DNA of 6,963 nt from Paracoccus sp. (in: a-proteobacteria) (GTDB lineage: Bacteria; Pseudomonadota; Alphaproteobacteria; Rhodobacterales; Rhodobacteraceae). Below are positions 1 to 6,342 of this stretch, piece after piece; position 1 is the stretch's first letter; each line of letters begins with the position of its first letter. Below the pieces are notes generated by a model. It did not search any database, had not been told where the DNA came from, and saw only the letters and a list, made by a program, of their open reading frames with translations. The stretch lies in the NCBI GenBank assembly GCA_031178645.1, contig JAPSIP010000075.1, forward strand, positions 1 to 6,963. The letters are read 5' to 3'. Both the position numbers and the translations under genes were made by a program.

Positions 1-61
1 CGCAGGCTTGCAGGCCAAGCGTGGCCGCCAGGGCCAGGGTCAGTCGCAGCGTGGCGGTCAT
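1..61 (-). CDS. bamB: 5' end of a lipoprotein gene, probably outer-membrane assembly lipoprotein BamB (partial)
   Basis: Only the first 20 codons lie in the window; the gene runs off the left edge. The peptide begins MTATLRLTLALAATLGLQAC. It has a short charged start, a hydrophobic stretch and an LQAC lipobox, which is a type II (lipoprotein) signal peptide with Cys20 as the lipidated residue. A purine-rich ribosome site (GAGGCGAGGA) lies just upstream of the ATG. It starts 39 bp after the stop of the YfgM-like gene on the same strand, so the two are probably one operon. From established knowledge, yfgM is followed by bamB (yfgL) in many proteobacteria, and BamB is a beta-propeller lipoprotein of the outer-membrane protein assembly complex. 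The lipoprotein signal is seen directly. The BamB identity is inferred from position, because no propeller sequence is visible. Confidence 0.6.
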   Translation of the reverse strand, partial: MTATLRLTLALAATLGLQAC

Positions 62-100
62 TCCTCGCCTCTCCCTCGTGTTTCTGTTGTTGGCCAGCGG

Positions 101-769
101 TCAGCCGGCGGGCATGTTTTCGGACGGTTCCGGCTCGACGCCAAGCGCGATCATCATCTCGGACAGGCGCAGGCGCAAGGCCTGGGACAGGCCGTCCTTT
201 TCCTGGATCTGGCGGATCAGGTTCACCGCGTCGTCGGTCCGACCGGCCCCGATCAGGGCGATGGCCTTCTGTTCCAGGGCCAGCAGTTCGAACGGAGCGC
301 CGGCGCGGGACAGGCGCGACAGGATCTCGTCGCGCTGCGCGGGATCCATTGTCTCGCCCTGCAGCATCACCAGCTTCAGCTCGGCCAGATCGTGCAGCAC
401 CGTGCCCGCCGCCTGGTTGCCCGCCACGTCGCGCAGCGCCTCGGCCGCAGCATCGCCGCCATCCGTTTCCGACCACTCCGAGGCCGCAAGCAGCGCGCCC
501 AGGATACGCCGGGATTCGGCGCCCTGCGGATCGACCTGCATGATCTCCTGGGGATCGCCCGTAGCTTCTGCCGCCAGGATCGCATCGCCCCAGGCACGGG
601 CCTGCGCCTGATCGCGCGCCTGGCTGTATTCGCGCCAGATCACGCCCGCGACAATGCCCAGGATGACCAGCCCCGCGACCCAGCCCCAGCGGCGGAACAG
701 CCGGAACAGCCGCTCGCGGCGCAGATCGTCGAAAACCTCGTCGATGAAATTGTCGTTCTGGTTGGCCAT
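101..769 (-). CDS. yfgM: YfgM-like TPR membrane protein (tetratricopeptide repeat-like domain)
   Basis: This 222-aa protein has a short cytoplasmic N-terminus rich in Asp/Glu then Arg (residues 5-27) and a single membrane anchor at about 29-46. A soluble, mostly helical Ala/Leu/Glu-rich region follows to the end. This is the layout of the YfgM/TPR_21 family, bitopic proteins with a periplasmic TPR domain. In E. coli YfgM associates with the SecYEG translocon and periplasmic chaperones. Helical repeat signatures are weak but recognisable at about 125-190 (for example A-L-I-G-A-G-R-T-D-D-A near 170-181). The start at 769 is supported by a GGAAGG site upstream and by a candidate promoter at 811-838. 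The probable bamB gene follows after 39 bp, matching the yfgM-bamB order known in other proteobacteria. The family call is fairly safe. A direct role in secretion here is inferred. Confidence 0.8.
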   Translation of the reverse strand: MANQNDNFIDEVFDDLRRERLFRLFRRWGWVAGLVILGIVAGVIWREYSQARDQAQARAWGDAILAAEATGDPQEIMQVDPQGAESRRILGALLAASEWSETDGGDAAAEALRDVAGNQAAGTVLHDLAELKLVMLQGETMDPAQRDEILSRLSRAGAPFELLALEQKAIALIGAGRTDDAVNLIRQIQEKDGLSQALRLRLSEMMIALGVEPEPSENMPAG

Positions 770-810
770 GCCTGCCTTCCACCCCGCCTTCCGCAGTCTC
801 TTGCGCCTGT

Positions 811-838
811 CTTATACCGTCGCGCCCCGGAAAGCCAA
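811..838 (-). promoter_or_regulatory. Candidate sigma70-type promoter for the yfgM-bamB operon
   Basis: Reading leftwards there is TTGGCT (838-833), a 16-bp spacer, then TATAAG (816-811). These match the -35 and -10 consensus at 4/6 and 5/6 positions. Transcription would start near 804, giving a leader of about 35 nt before the yfgM-like ATG at 769. The site lies just beyond the terminator of the superoxide dismutase gene, where a new promoter is expected. It is a pattern match only. Confidence 0.5.
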
Positions 839-859
839 TGCCGCGCTTCCTTCAACAGG

Positions 860-884
860 AAAGGCCCGGCGCGATGGCCGGGCC
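860..884 (-). terminator. Intrinsic terminator after the superoxide dismutase gene
   Basis: There is a perfect 8-bp stem, GGCCCGGC/GCCGGGCC (884-877 with 870-863), with a 6-nt loop. Reading leftwards it is followed by TTT and then a mixed pyrimidine run. It starts about 22 nt after the sod stop codon. The stem is strong but the T-tract is short, as is common in GC-rich alphaproteobacteria. Confidence 0.75.
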
Positions 885-905
885 CTGTGCCTGCTGGCGA
901 AGGGA

Positions 906-1505
906 TCACATGCGCGAGGCGACGTTTTCCCAGTTCACCAAGTTGTTGAGGAAGTTTTCCAGGTATTTCGGACGCGCATTGCGGAAGTCGATGTAATAGC
1001 TGTGTTCCCACACGTCGCAGCCCAGCAGCGCGGTCTGGCCGTGGCAAAGCGGGTTCACGCCGTTTTCGGTCTTGGTGACTTCCAGCCCGCCTTCGGCGTT
1101 CTTGACCAGCCAGACCCAGCCCGAGCCGAACTGGCCCACGCCGCCTTCGGTGAACTTCTTCTTGAAGTCGTCGACCGAGCCGAAGGAGTCAGTGATCGCC
1201 TGTTCCAGTTCGGACGGCATGGCGCCCGGATTGGGTGCCATCATCTCCCAGAACTGGGCATGGTTCCAATGCTGGCTGGCATTGTTGAAGATGCCGTTCT
1301 GCGCGACCGCGCCCTTCTGGTAGGTGCCCTTGACGATATCCTCCAGCGACTTGCCGTCCCATTCGGTGCCCGCGACCAGCTCGTTCAGCTTGTCGACATA
1401 GGCCTTGTGGTGCTTGTCGTGGTGGTATTCCAGCGTCTCCTTGGACATGCCGCCTTCGGCCAGTGCGTCATGCGCGTAGGGAAGATCGGGAAGCGTGAAG
1501 GCCAT
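906..1505 (-). CDS. sodB: Superoxide dismutase, Fe-type of the Fe/Mn family
   Basis: This 199-aa cytoplasmic enzyme converts superoxide to hydrogen peroxide and oxygen. The protein aligns end to end with bacterial Fe/Mn superoxide dismutases and has no signal peptide. All four metal ligands are present: His28 (EYHHDKHH), His82 (QHWNH), and Asp164 and His168 in the family signature DVWEHSYY. Gln78 sits at the second-sphere position typical of iron enzymes (E. coli SodB Gln69), and Gly149 lies where manganese enzymes carry Gln. Both favour an Fe-type enzyme, although some relatives accept either metal. The ATG at 1505 has a good AAAGGA site 7 nt upstream. The gene is flanked by terminator hairpins on both sides, so it is probably transcribed alone. 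I found no convincing promoter or regulator site in the 184-bp upstream gap. Confidence 0.97.
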   Translation of the reverse strand: MAFTLPDLPYAHDALAEGGMSKETLEYHHDKHHKAYVDKLNELVAGTEWDGKSLEDIVKGTYQKGAVAQNGIFNNASQHWNHAQFWEMMAPNPGAMPSELEQAITDSFGSVDDFKKKFTEGGVGQFGSGWVWLVKNAEGGLEVTKTENGVNPLCHGQTALLGCDVWEHSYYIDFRNARPKYLENFLNNLVNWENVASRM

Positions 1506-1616
1506 TTTTCTGTCCTTTCAGAAGGGATTGAACATCGGTCGGACGCACAGTCCGGGATTCGCCCGGCCAACGCAAGGGGGGCGGGCAGGTTCCTGCCGCC
1601 AGGGCCGGGGCGCAAT

Positions 1617-1644
1617 GACAAAGGCCGGGGGCGGATGCCCCCGG
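1617..1644 (-). terminator. Intrinsic terminator after the 85-aa membrane protein gene
   Basis: There is a perfect 8-bp stem, CCGGGGGC/GCCCCCGG (1644-1637 with 1632-1625), with a 4-nt loop. Leftwards it is followed by CCTTTGTC. It lies about 45 nt after the stop of the 85-aa gene and about 110 bp before the sod start, so it separates the two transcription units. The T-tract is short. Confidence 0.7.
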
Positions 1645-1689
1645 ACCTTGCCGGTTCTGCGGCACGTCATGCGTGCGACTGGGTCCCGA

Positions 1690-1947
1690 TCAGTTCGCCG
1701 GGGCCGGAGTGGCCGGAGCCGGGGGCGTGCCCGGATCGGCAGGCTCGGCCGGCTCGACCTCGACCGCATCATCCACGGCCGGATCGGCAGTCGTGGTCGT
1801 GCCTGCGGGTGCGGTGGTGGTCGCAGAGGTGTCCGTGGTGGCGTCGGTCGCCGTGTCATCCCCCGACATGAAGAAGAACAGCAGCGCCACCACAACGACG
1901 ATGGCACCGATAATGATATACATACGATTGCTGTTGGACTCGGCCAT
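1690..1947 (-). CDS. Small single-pass membrane protein with Thr/Ala/Pro/Asp-rich tail, unknown function
   Basis: I do not recognise this 85-aa protein as a named family. It has a short polar N-terminus (MAESNSNRMY), one strongly hydrophobic helix at about 10-27 (IIIGAIVVVVALLFFFMS), then an acidic low-complexity tail (30-85). The tail is built almost only of Thr, Ala, Asp, Pro, Glu, Val, Gly and Ser, and ends in Pro-Ala repeats. With so few positive charges outside, the tail is probably periplasmic and disordered. The open frame extends upstream to 2037, but I chose 1947. A good AAAGGGA site lies 5 nt before it, and the extra 30 residues would put a basic, unrelated stretch before the helix. 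It stands alone between ccmI (divergent) and sod (same strand, after a terminator). The base composition resembles its neighbours, so there is no sign of recent transfer. Confidence 0.75.
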   Translation of the reverse strand: MAESNSNRMYIIIGAIVVVVALLFFFMSGDDTATDATTDTSATTTAPAGTTTTADPAVDDAVEVEPAEPADPGTPPAPATPAPAN

Positions 1948-1952
1948 TCTCG

Positions 1953-1959
1953 TCCCTTT
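1953..1959 (-). promoter_or_regulatory. Ribosome binding site that decides the start of the 85-aa gene
   Basis: AAAGGGA on the minus strand lies 5 nt upstream of the ATG at 1947. The in-frame ATG at 2037 has no comparable site, so the shorter 85-aa product is preferred. Confidence 0.65.
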
Positions 1960-2055
1960 CGGTTCAACATTCCATACCCGGACAATGAGAGCCAACCCCT
2001 TCCGGTTCCCGCCCATTCCGCGATGTCGGCGGAGCATGGTCGCTGCGACACATCC

Positions 2056-2075
2056 GCCCTGCCCACCGGCAGGGC
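2056..2075. repeat. Perfect inverted repeat (hairpin) in the divergent intergenic region
   Basis: GCCCTGCC and GGCAGGGC form a perfect 8-bp stem around the 4-nt loop CACC. It lies between the divergently read 85-aa gene and ccmI, 72 bp before the ccmI ATG. Neither strand has a T-tract after it, so it is not a typical terminator. It could be an operator or a leader structure. The symmetry is seen directly; the role is unknown. Confidence 0.5.
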
Positions 2076-2147
2076 CGCTTGCGACAGGCTGACGCTTTCC
2101 GCGGGCACCAAATCCCCTTAGAAGATGGGGCGAACAAAGGGGGTTGA

Positions 2148-3353
2148 ATGTTCTGGATCATCTGCGCCGCACTGACGGCTGCCGTGGGCTTGGCCATCAT
2201 GGCCCCACTTATGCGCGCCGGCGGAACTGCCGCCCAGCCTGCCGCGGCCTTCGACCTGCGCGTTTATCGCGACCAGCTGCGCGAGGTCGAGCGCGATCTT
2301 GAACGCGGCGTGATCTCGGCCGAGGATGCCGCCCGGCTGCGGACCGAGATCGGCCGCAAGGTGCTCGAGGCGGATCGCCGCCTGTCCCAGGCCACGGCCG
2401 ATGGCAAGGACGGGCGCGGCCTTCTGGCCCTTGGCGTGCTGGCCCTGCTGCTCATGGCGGCGGTGACGCTTTACCTGCGCGAAGGCCAGCCGGGCCGGGG
2501 CGACCTGCCCATCGCGCAGCGCATCGCCCAGTCCGAACAGGCCTATGCCAGCCGCCCCAGCCAGGCCGAGGCCGAGGCAAGGGGCCCCGCCCCGGTCGAA
2601 ATCCCGGATGACTTCGCGGCCCTGATCCAGCAATTGCGCGACGCCGTGGCCCGCAACCCCGACGATCCGCAAGGCCTGGCGCTTCTGGCCCAGAACGAGC
2701 TGCGCCTGGGCAACCTTGCCGCCGCCCGCGAGGCGCAGCAGCGCCTGGTGGACCTGCGCGGCGAGGACGCCCCGCCCGAGGATCTGGTGCGCCTTTCGGC
2801 CCTGATGGTCGAGGCAGCAGGCGGCCTCATCACCCGCGAGGCCGAGGAGGTCCTGGCCCGCGCGCTTGGCAAGGATCCGTCCAACCCGCAGGCCCGCTAC
2901 ATGCTGGGCTTGCTGCAATTGCAGAACGACCGCCCCGACCGCGCCTTCCCGATCTGGCGCCGCCTGCTGGAGGAAGGGCCCGAGGACGCGCCCTGGATTC
3001 CGCCGATCCGCAACGCCATTAGCGACCTGGCCTGGCTGGCGGGTCAGCCCGATTACGTTCCCCCGGCCCCCATGCCCGGTCCCGACGCCGACGCCCTCGC
3101 CGCCGCCGAAGACCTGACCCCCCAGCAGCGGCAAGAGATGATCGCCGGAATGGTGGCGCAACTGGAAGGCAGGCTGGCCCAGCAGGGCGGCACGCCCGAG
3201 GAATGGGCAAGGCTGATCTCGTCCCTCGTGGTGATCGGAAACGCGGACCACGCCCGCGACATCTGGGCCGAGGCGCAGACCCGCTTCGCCGCCCAGCCCG
3301 AGGCCTTGGAAACCGTGCGCCGCGCCGCGGCCGAATCGGGATTGGCAGAATGA
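2148..3353 (+). CDS. ccmI: Cytochrome c maturation protein CcmI (CycH-like)
   Basis: This 401-aa membrane protein of the System I cytochrome c maturation pathway is expected to hold apocytochrome c for the CcmF/CcmH haem ligation complex. It has an N-terminal membrane helix (2-20) and a cytoplasmic loop with the family hallmark [16 protein letters not shown] (39-54), then a helical segment to about 80. A second membrane helix follows (91-110), then a long periplasmic TPR-like domain (about 150-400). Both parts (CcmI-1 and CcmI-2) are in one chain, as in other Rhodobacteraceae. The ATG at 2148 follows an AAAGGGGG site. A weak promoter candidate is TTTCCG (2096-2101) and TAGAAG (2119-2124) with a 17-bp spacer. 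The stop overlaps the ruvX start by 4 nt. No other ccm genes are in view. Confidence 0.93.
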   Translation: MFWIICAALTAAVGLAIMAPLMRAGGTAAQPAAAFDLRVYRDQLREVERDLERGVISAEDAARLRTEIGRKVLEADRRLSQATADGKDGRGLLALGVLALLLMAAVTLYLREGQPGRGDLPIAQRIAQSEQAYASRPSQAEAEARGPAPVEIPDDFAALIQQLRDAVARNPDDPQGLALLAQNELRLGNLAAAREAQQRLVDLRGEDAPPEDLVRLSALMVEAAGGLITREAEEVLARALGKDPSNPQARYMLGLLQLQNDRPDRAFPIWRRLLEEGPEDAPWIPPIRNAISDLAWLAGQPDYVPPAPMPGPDADALAAAEDLTPQQRQEMIAGMVAQLEGRLAQQGGTPEEWARLISSLVVIGNADHARDIWAEAQTRFAAQPEALETVRRAAAESGLAE

Positions 3354-3820
3354 TCCATTCAGAGATCGCGGATTTCGCGGCGGGCCTGCCACCCCTGGGG
3401 GCCATTGCCGGACTGGATCTGGGCACCAAGACCATCGGCGTCGCGGTCAGCGACGGGATGCGGCAGGTGGCCTCTCCGCTGACGGTGATCCGGCGGCAGA
3501 AGTTCACGCTGGACGCGGCCGACCTGCTGACGATCGTCCAGGACCGTGCCCTGGTCGGCCTGGTGCTGGGCCTGCCGCGCAACATGGACGGCAGCGAAGG
3601 CCCGCGCGCCCAATCCACCCGCGCCTTCGCCCGCAACCTGGAACGGCTGACCCCCCTGCCCATCACCTTCTGGGACGAACGCCTGTCCACCGTTGCCGCC
3701 GAACGCGCCCTTCTGGAAGCCGACACGTCCCGCAAGCGCCGGGCCGAGGTCATCGACCAGGTCGCGGCGGGCTATATCCTGCAAGGCGCGCTCGACCGGC
3801 TGCGCTATCTGCGCCCATGA
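3350..3820 (+). CDS. ruvX: Holliday junction resolvase-like pre-16S rRNA nuclease RuvX (YqgF)
   Basis: This 156-aa protein has an RNase H-like fold and belongs to the YqgF family, which is known to process the 5' end of 16S rRNA. Family motifs are in order: [15 protein letters not shown] (21-35) with catalytic Asp23, [14 protein letters not shown] (71-84), FWDERLST (107-114) and the C-terminal acidic position at Asp136 ([10 protein letters not shown]). The length is normal. The frame is open upstream to an ATG at 3203, but that would add 49 Arg/Gly/Pro-rich residues read through ccmI. The start at 3350 gives the family N-terminus and overlaps the ccmI stop as ATGA, which suggests translational coupling. 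The gene in turn overlaps the next gene by 4 nt. Confidence 0.95.
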   Translation: MIHSEIADFAAGLPPLGAIAGLDLGTKTIGVAVSDGMRQVASPLTVIRRQKFTLDAADLLTIVQDRALVGLVLGLPRNMDGSEGPRAQSTRAFARNLERLTPLPITFWDERLSTVAAERALLEADTSRKRRAEVIDQVAAGYILQGALDRLRYLRP

Positions 3821-3984
3821 TCAAAAGCCCTTGCATCAAGCTCTGCGTGATCGACCCGGCCAGCCGGCTCTGCACCGGCTGCTGGCGGACCCTGGACGAG
3901 ATCGCCGCCTGGTCCAGCATGTCGCCCGAAGCCCGGCAGCGGATCATGGCCGACCTGCCCGCCCGCAACCCCCGTCAGACCTGA
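3817..3984 (+). CDS. DUF1289 family small cysteine-rich protein
   Basis: This 55-aa protein starts [19 protein letters not shown]. Four cysteines sit at 6, 10, 19 and 22 (CxxxC, then CxxC after a VIDPAS-LC stretch), followed by [16 protein letters not shown]. This is the pattern of the DUF1289 family (E. coli YdhL-like), often annotated as predicted Fe-S or metal-binding proteins; no function is established. The ATG overlaps the ruvX stop as ATGA and the gene ends with TGA at 3982-3984. The short length is normal for this family, so it is complete rather than truncated. Position after ruvX and before pyrB is typical of Rhodobacteraceae as I recall it. Metal binding is inferred from the cysteines. 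Confidence 0.88.
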   Translation: MIKSPCIKLCVIDPASRLCTGCWRTLDEIAAWSSMSPEARQRIMADLPARNPRQT

Positions 3985-4004
3985 CACCTTCTGTGTCCCA
4001 ATAT

Positions 4005-4051
4005 CCCCGGGGGACGCGCGGAACGCGCGGGGGGCAGGCAGCCCCCTGCCC
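4005..4051. repeat. GC-rich cluster of hairpins between the DUF1289 gene and pyrB
   Basis: Three symmetrical elements are packed together: the self-complementary CCCCGGGG (4005-4012), CGCGCG-GAA-CGCGCG (4015-4029), and GGGCAGG/CCTGCCC (4032-4038 with 4045-4051). The last is alternatively GGGGGC/GCCCCC (4030-4035 with 4041-4046). It begins 20 nt after the DUF1289 stop. There is no T-tract, so it is an imperfect terminator. It resembles the GC-rich hairpin elements after AATATCC that occur between genes in Rhodobacteraceae; that comparison is from memory. Confidence 0.55.
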
Positions 4052-4053
4052 GC

Positions 4054-4082
4054 TTGCCGCCCGAACGGCCATCTGCGATAGA
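4054..4082 (+). promoter_or_regulatory. Candidate promoter for pyrB-pyrC'-plsY
   Basis: TTGCCG (4054-4059), a 17-bp spacer and GATAGA (4077-4082) form the candidate. A TGC just before the -10 gives an extended -10 pattern. Transcription would start near 4089, about 20 nt before the pyrB ATG. Matches are 4/6 and 3/6, so this is weak, but the position right after the hairpin cluster fits. No pyrimidine-type attenuator leader fits in so short a leader. Confidence 0.4.
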
Positions 4083-4108
4083 AACGCGACCCGACCCTGA
4101 GGCCCGCC

Positions 4109-5071
4109 ATGACCTTTCGCGCCCGCCACCTCCTTGGCATCGACCACCTGTCCCCGCCCGAAATCGTCACGCTTCTGGACCTGGCCGAGGATTACGTCGC
4201 CCTGAACCGCCGCACGGTCAAGCATTCCGACGCCTTGGCGGGGATGACCCAGATCAACATGTTCTTCGAGAACTCGACCCGCACCCAGGCCAGCTTCGAA
4301 CTGGCAGGCAAGCGGCTTGGGGCGGATGTGATGAACATGTCGGTGGCCCAGTCCTCCGTGAAGAAGGGCGAGACGCTGATCGATACGGCGCTGACGCTGA
4401 ACGCGATGCAGCCCGACCTGCTGGTGGTCCGCCACCCCAACAGCGGCGCAGTAAACCTGCTGGCCGAAAAGGTGAACTGCGCCGTCATCAACGCGGGCGA
4501 CGGGCGGCACGAACATCCAACCCAGGCGCTCTTGGACGCGCTGACCATCCGCCGCGCCAAGGGCCGGTTGCACCGCCTGACCATCGCGATCTGCGGCGAC
4601 ATCGCCAACAGCCGCGTGGCCCGGTCGAACCTGCTGCTGCTGGGCAAGATGGAAAACCGCCTGCGCCTGATCGGCCCCGCGACCCTGATGCCCGCTGGTG
4701 CCGGAGAGATGGGCGTGGAACTGTTCGAAAACATGCGCGAAGGGCTGCGCGGCGCCGACGTGGTGATGATGCTGCGCCTTCAGAAGGAACGCATGGATGG
4801 CGGCTTCATCCCATCGGAACGCGAATACTTCCACCGCTTCGGCCTGGACGCCGAGAAACTCGCCTGCGCTGCGCCCGACGCCATTGTCATGCATCCCGGC
4901 CCCATGAACCGGGGGGTCGAGATCGACGGCACCATCGCCGACGACATCAACCGATCCGTGATCCAGGACCAGGTGGAAATGGGCGTGGCCGTGCGCATGG
5001 CCGCGCTCGACCTGCTGGCGCGGAACCTGCGCGCCGAACGGGGGCGCGCGGCGGCGGGGGTGATGGTATGA
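4109..5071 (+). CDS. pyrB: Aspartate carbamoyltransferase catalytic subunit
   Basis: This 320-aa cytoplasmic enzyme joins carbamoyl phosphate and aspartate, the first committed step of pyrimidine synthesis. Key motifs are complete: FFENSTRT (52-59, carbamoyl-phosphate binding), SSVKKGETL (82-90, active-site Lys), the [16 protein letters not shown] block (130-145), SRVARSN (168-174), and HPGPMNRG (262-269), the form seen in enzymes outside the E. coli PyrBI type. A TGAGG site lies 6 nt before the ATG. No pyrI regulatory subunit gene is nearby. Instead pyrB overlaps by 4 nt a dihydroorotase-like gene, the arrangement of class A enzymes in which PyrB and PyrC or PyrC' form a large complex. Complex formation is inferred. 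Confidence 0.97.
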   Translation: MTFRARHLLGIDHLSPPEIVTLLDLAEDYVALNRRTVKHSDALAGMTQINMFFENSTRTQASFELAGKRLGADVMNMSVAQSSVKKGETLIDTALTLNAMQPDLLVVRHPNSGAVNLLAEKVNCAVINAGDGRHEHPTQALLDALTIRRAKGRLHRLTIAICGDIANSRVARSNLLLLGKMENRLRLIGPATLMPAGAGEMGVELFENMREGLRGADVVMMLRLQKERMDGGFIPSEREYFHRFGLDAEKLACAAPDAIVMHPGPMNRGVEIDGTIADDINRSVIQDQVEMGVAVRMAALDLLARNLRAERGRAAAGVMV

Positions 5072-6342
5072 CGACGGTCCTGTTCACCAACGCCCGCCTG
5101 ATCGACCCCGAGGCGCAGACGGATGCCACGGGCAGCCTGCTGGTCCGCGACGGCGTGATCGCGGGCATCGACGCGGACGCCCCCGAAGGCGCCACCGTCA
5201 TCGACTGCAACGGCCGCGCCCTTGCGCCTGGCCTCATCGACTGGGGCGTCAAGATCGGCGAGCCGGGCGAGCGGCACAAGGAATCCTTCCGCAGCGCGGG
5301 CCTTGCGGCAGCGGCGGGGGGCGTGACCACCATTGTCGCGCGCCCCGACACGATGCCGCCCATCGACACGCCGGAATCGCTGGAATTCGTGACCCGCCGC
5401 GCAGCGGACGCGCCGGTCAACATCCGCCACATGGCTGCCCTGACCAAGGCCCGCGAAGGGCGCGAGATGGTCGAGATCGGGTTCCTGACCGATGCCGGCG
5501 CCGTGGCCTTTACCGATGGCGTGCGGCAGGTGTTGGACACGCGGCTGCTGTCGCGCTGCATGACCTATGCCCGCGGGCTTGGCGCGCTGATCGTGGGCCA
5601 TCCGCAGGACGCGGGCCTGTCACGCGGGGCGGCAGCCACGGGCGGCAAGTTTGCCTCGATCTACGGCATCCCGGCGGTGTCCCCCATGGCCGAGGTGATC
5701 GGCCTGGACCGCGACCTGACGCTTGTGGCGATGACCGGCTGCCGCTGGCACGCCGATCAGATCACCACGGCCCGCGCCCTGCCCGCCCTGCGCCGCGCAC
5801 GGGATGCGGGGCTGGACGTGACGGCCGGGATCTCGATCCACCACCTGACGCTGAACGAATACGATGTGGGCGACTACCGCACCTTCTTCCGCTTTACCCC
5901 GCCCCTGCGGTCCGAGGACGACCGTCTGGCGATGGTCGAAGCCGTGGCCGAAGGCGTGATCGACGTGATCGCCAGCTTCCACACGCCGCAGGACGAGGAA
6001 TCCAAGCGCCTGCCCTTCGAGGCCGCAGCCCCCGGCGCGGTCGGCTTGCAGACGCTGCTGCCTGCCGCGATGCGGCTGTATCACCAGGGCGGACTGACTC
6101 TGCCGCAACTGTGGCGGGCCATGTCGCTGAACCCGGCGAAACGGCTGGGCCTGCCGGGCGGGCGGCTGTCGGTGGGCGCGCCTGCCGATCTGGTGCTGTT
6201 CGATCCCGACGCGCCCTTCGTGCTGGACCGATTCACCTTGCTGTCGAAATCGAAGAACACTCCTTTCGACGGCGCCCGGATGGAGGGCCGCGTCCTTGGC
6301 ACCTGGGTCGCCGGTCGCCGCGTTTTCGGAGGCAAGGTATGA
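5068..6342 (+). CDS. pyrC': Dihydroorotase-like protein lacking catalytic residues (PyrC' type)
   Basis: This 424-aa protein of the amidohydrolase superfamily aligns along its whole length with class I dihydroorotases, with a small beta domain at both ends (1-55 and about 365-424, including SKNTPFDG) around the barrel. The metal and substrate motif after strand 1, normally PGLIDxHVHLREPG, reads [14 protein letters not shown] (54-67): both zinc histidines become Gly60 and Lys62, and the substrate Arg becomes Gly64. The late motif TDHAPH reads SFHTPQ (303-308), so the catalytic Asp is Phe304. His178, His259 and Asp150 remain. It should not be active as a dihydroorotase. By analogy with Pseudomonas PyrC', it probably supports assembly of the PyrB complex. 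The ATG overlaps the pyrB stop by 4 nt and the stop overlaps plsY. The frame is also open upstream through pyrB, but that stretch is a shadow. Confidence 0.93.
   Translation: MTTVLFTNARLIDPEAQTDATGSLLVRDGVIAGIDADAPEGATVIDCNGRALAPGLIDWGVKIGEPGERHKESFRSAGLAAAAGGVTTIVARPDTMPPIDTPESLEFVTRRAADAPVNIRHMAALTKAREGREMVEIGFLTDAGAVAFTDGVRQVLDTRLLSRCMTYARGLGALIVGHPQDAGLSRGAAATGGKFASIYGIPAVSPMAEVIGLDRDLTLVAMTGCRWHADQITTARALPALRRARDAGLDVTAGISIHHLTLNEYDVGDYRTFFRFTPPLRSEDDRLAMVEAVAEGVIDVIASFHTPQDEESKRLPFEAAAPGAVGLQTLLPAAMRLYHQGGLTLPQLWRAMSLNPAKRLGLPGGRLSVGAPADLVLFDPDAPFVLDRFTLLSKSKNTPFDGARMEGRVLGTWVAGRRVFGGKV

Noticed and set aside
1584..1597. Palindrome GGCAGG-TT-CCTGCC upstream of sod, considered as an operator
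   Set aside because: The 2-nt spacer and 6-bp arms are easily met by chance in GC-rich DNA. It resembles no Fur-type or OxyR-type site I can name.
654..1871. Long plus-strand open frame (405 codons) opposite sod and its flanks
   Set aside because: It runs across the sod gene and two terminators in antisense and has no family features; a composition artefact.
1948..2037. Upstream ATG extending the 85-aa membrane protein to 115 aa
   Set aside because: The added N-terminus does not look like part of a membrane protein, and the strong ribosome site lies before 1947.
3203..3349. Upstream ATG extending RuvX by 49 residues
   Set aside because: The added stretch is Arg/Gly/Pro-rich sequence inside ccmI. 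The 3350 start matches the family length and the ATGA overlap.
2118..3392. Long minus-strand open frame (424 codons) opposite ccmI
   Set aside because: It is antisense to a clear ccmI, has a Gly/Gln/Arg-rich composition typical of shadows, and has no recognisable domain.
4054..5067. Open frame of 338 codons upstream of, and continuous with, the pyrC-like gene
   Set aside because: It overlaps pyrB in another frame, is Arg/Pro/Gly-rich and matches no family. The real dihydroorotase-like start is at 5068. Such frames are common in GC-rich coding DNA.
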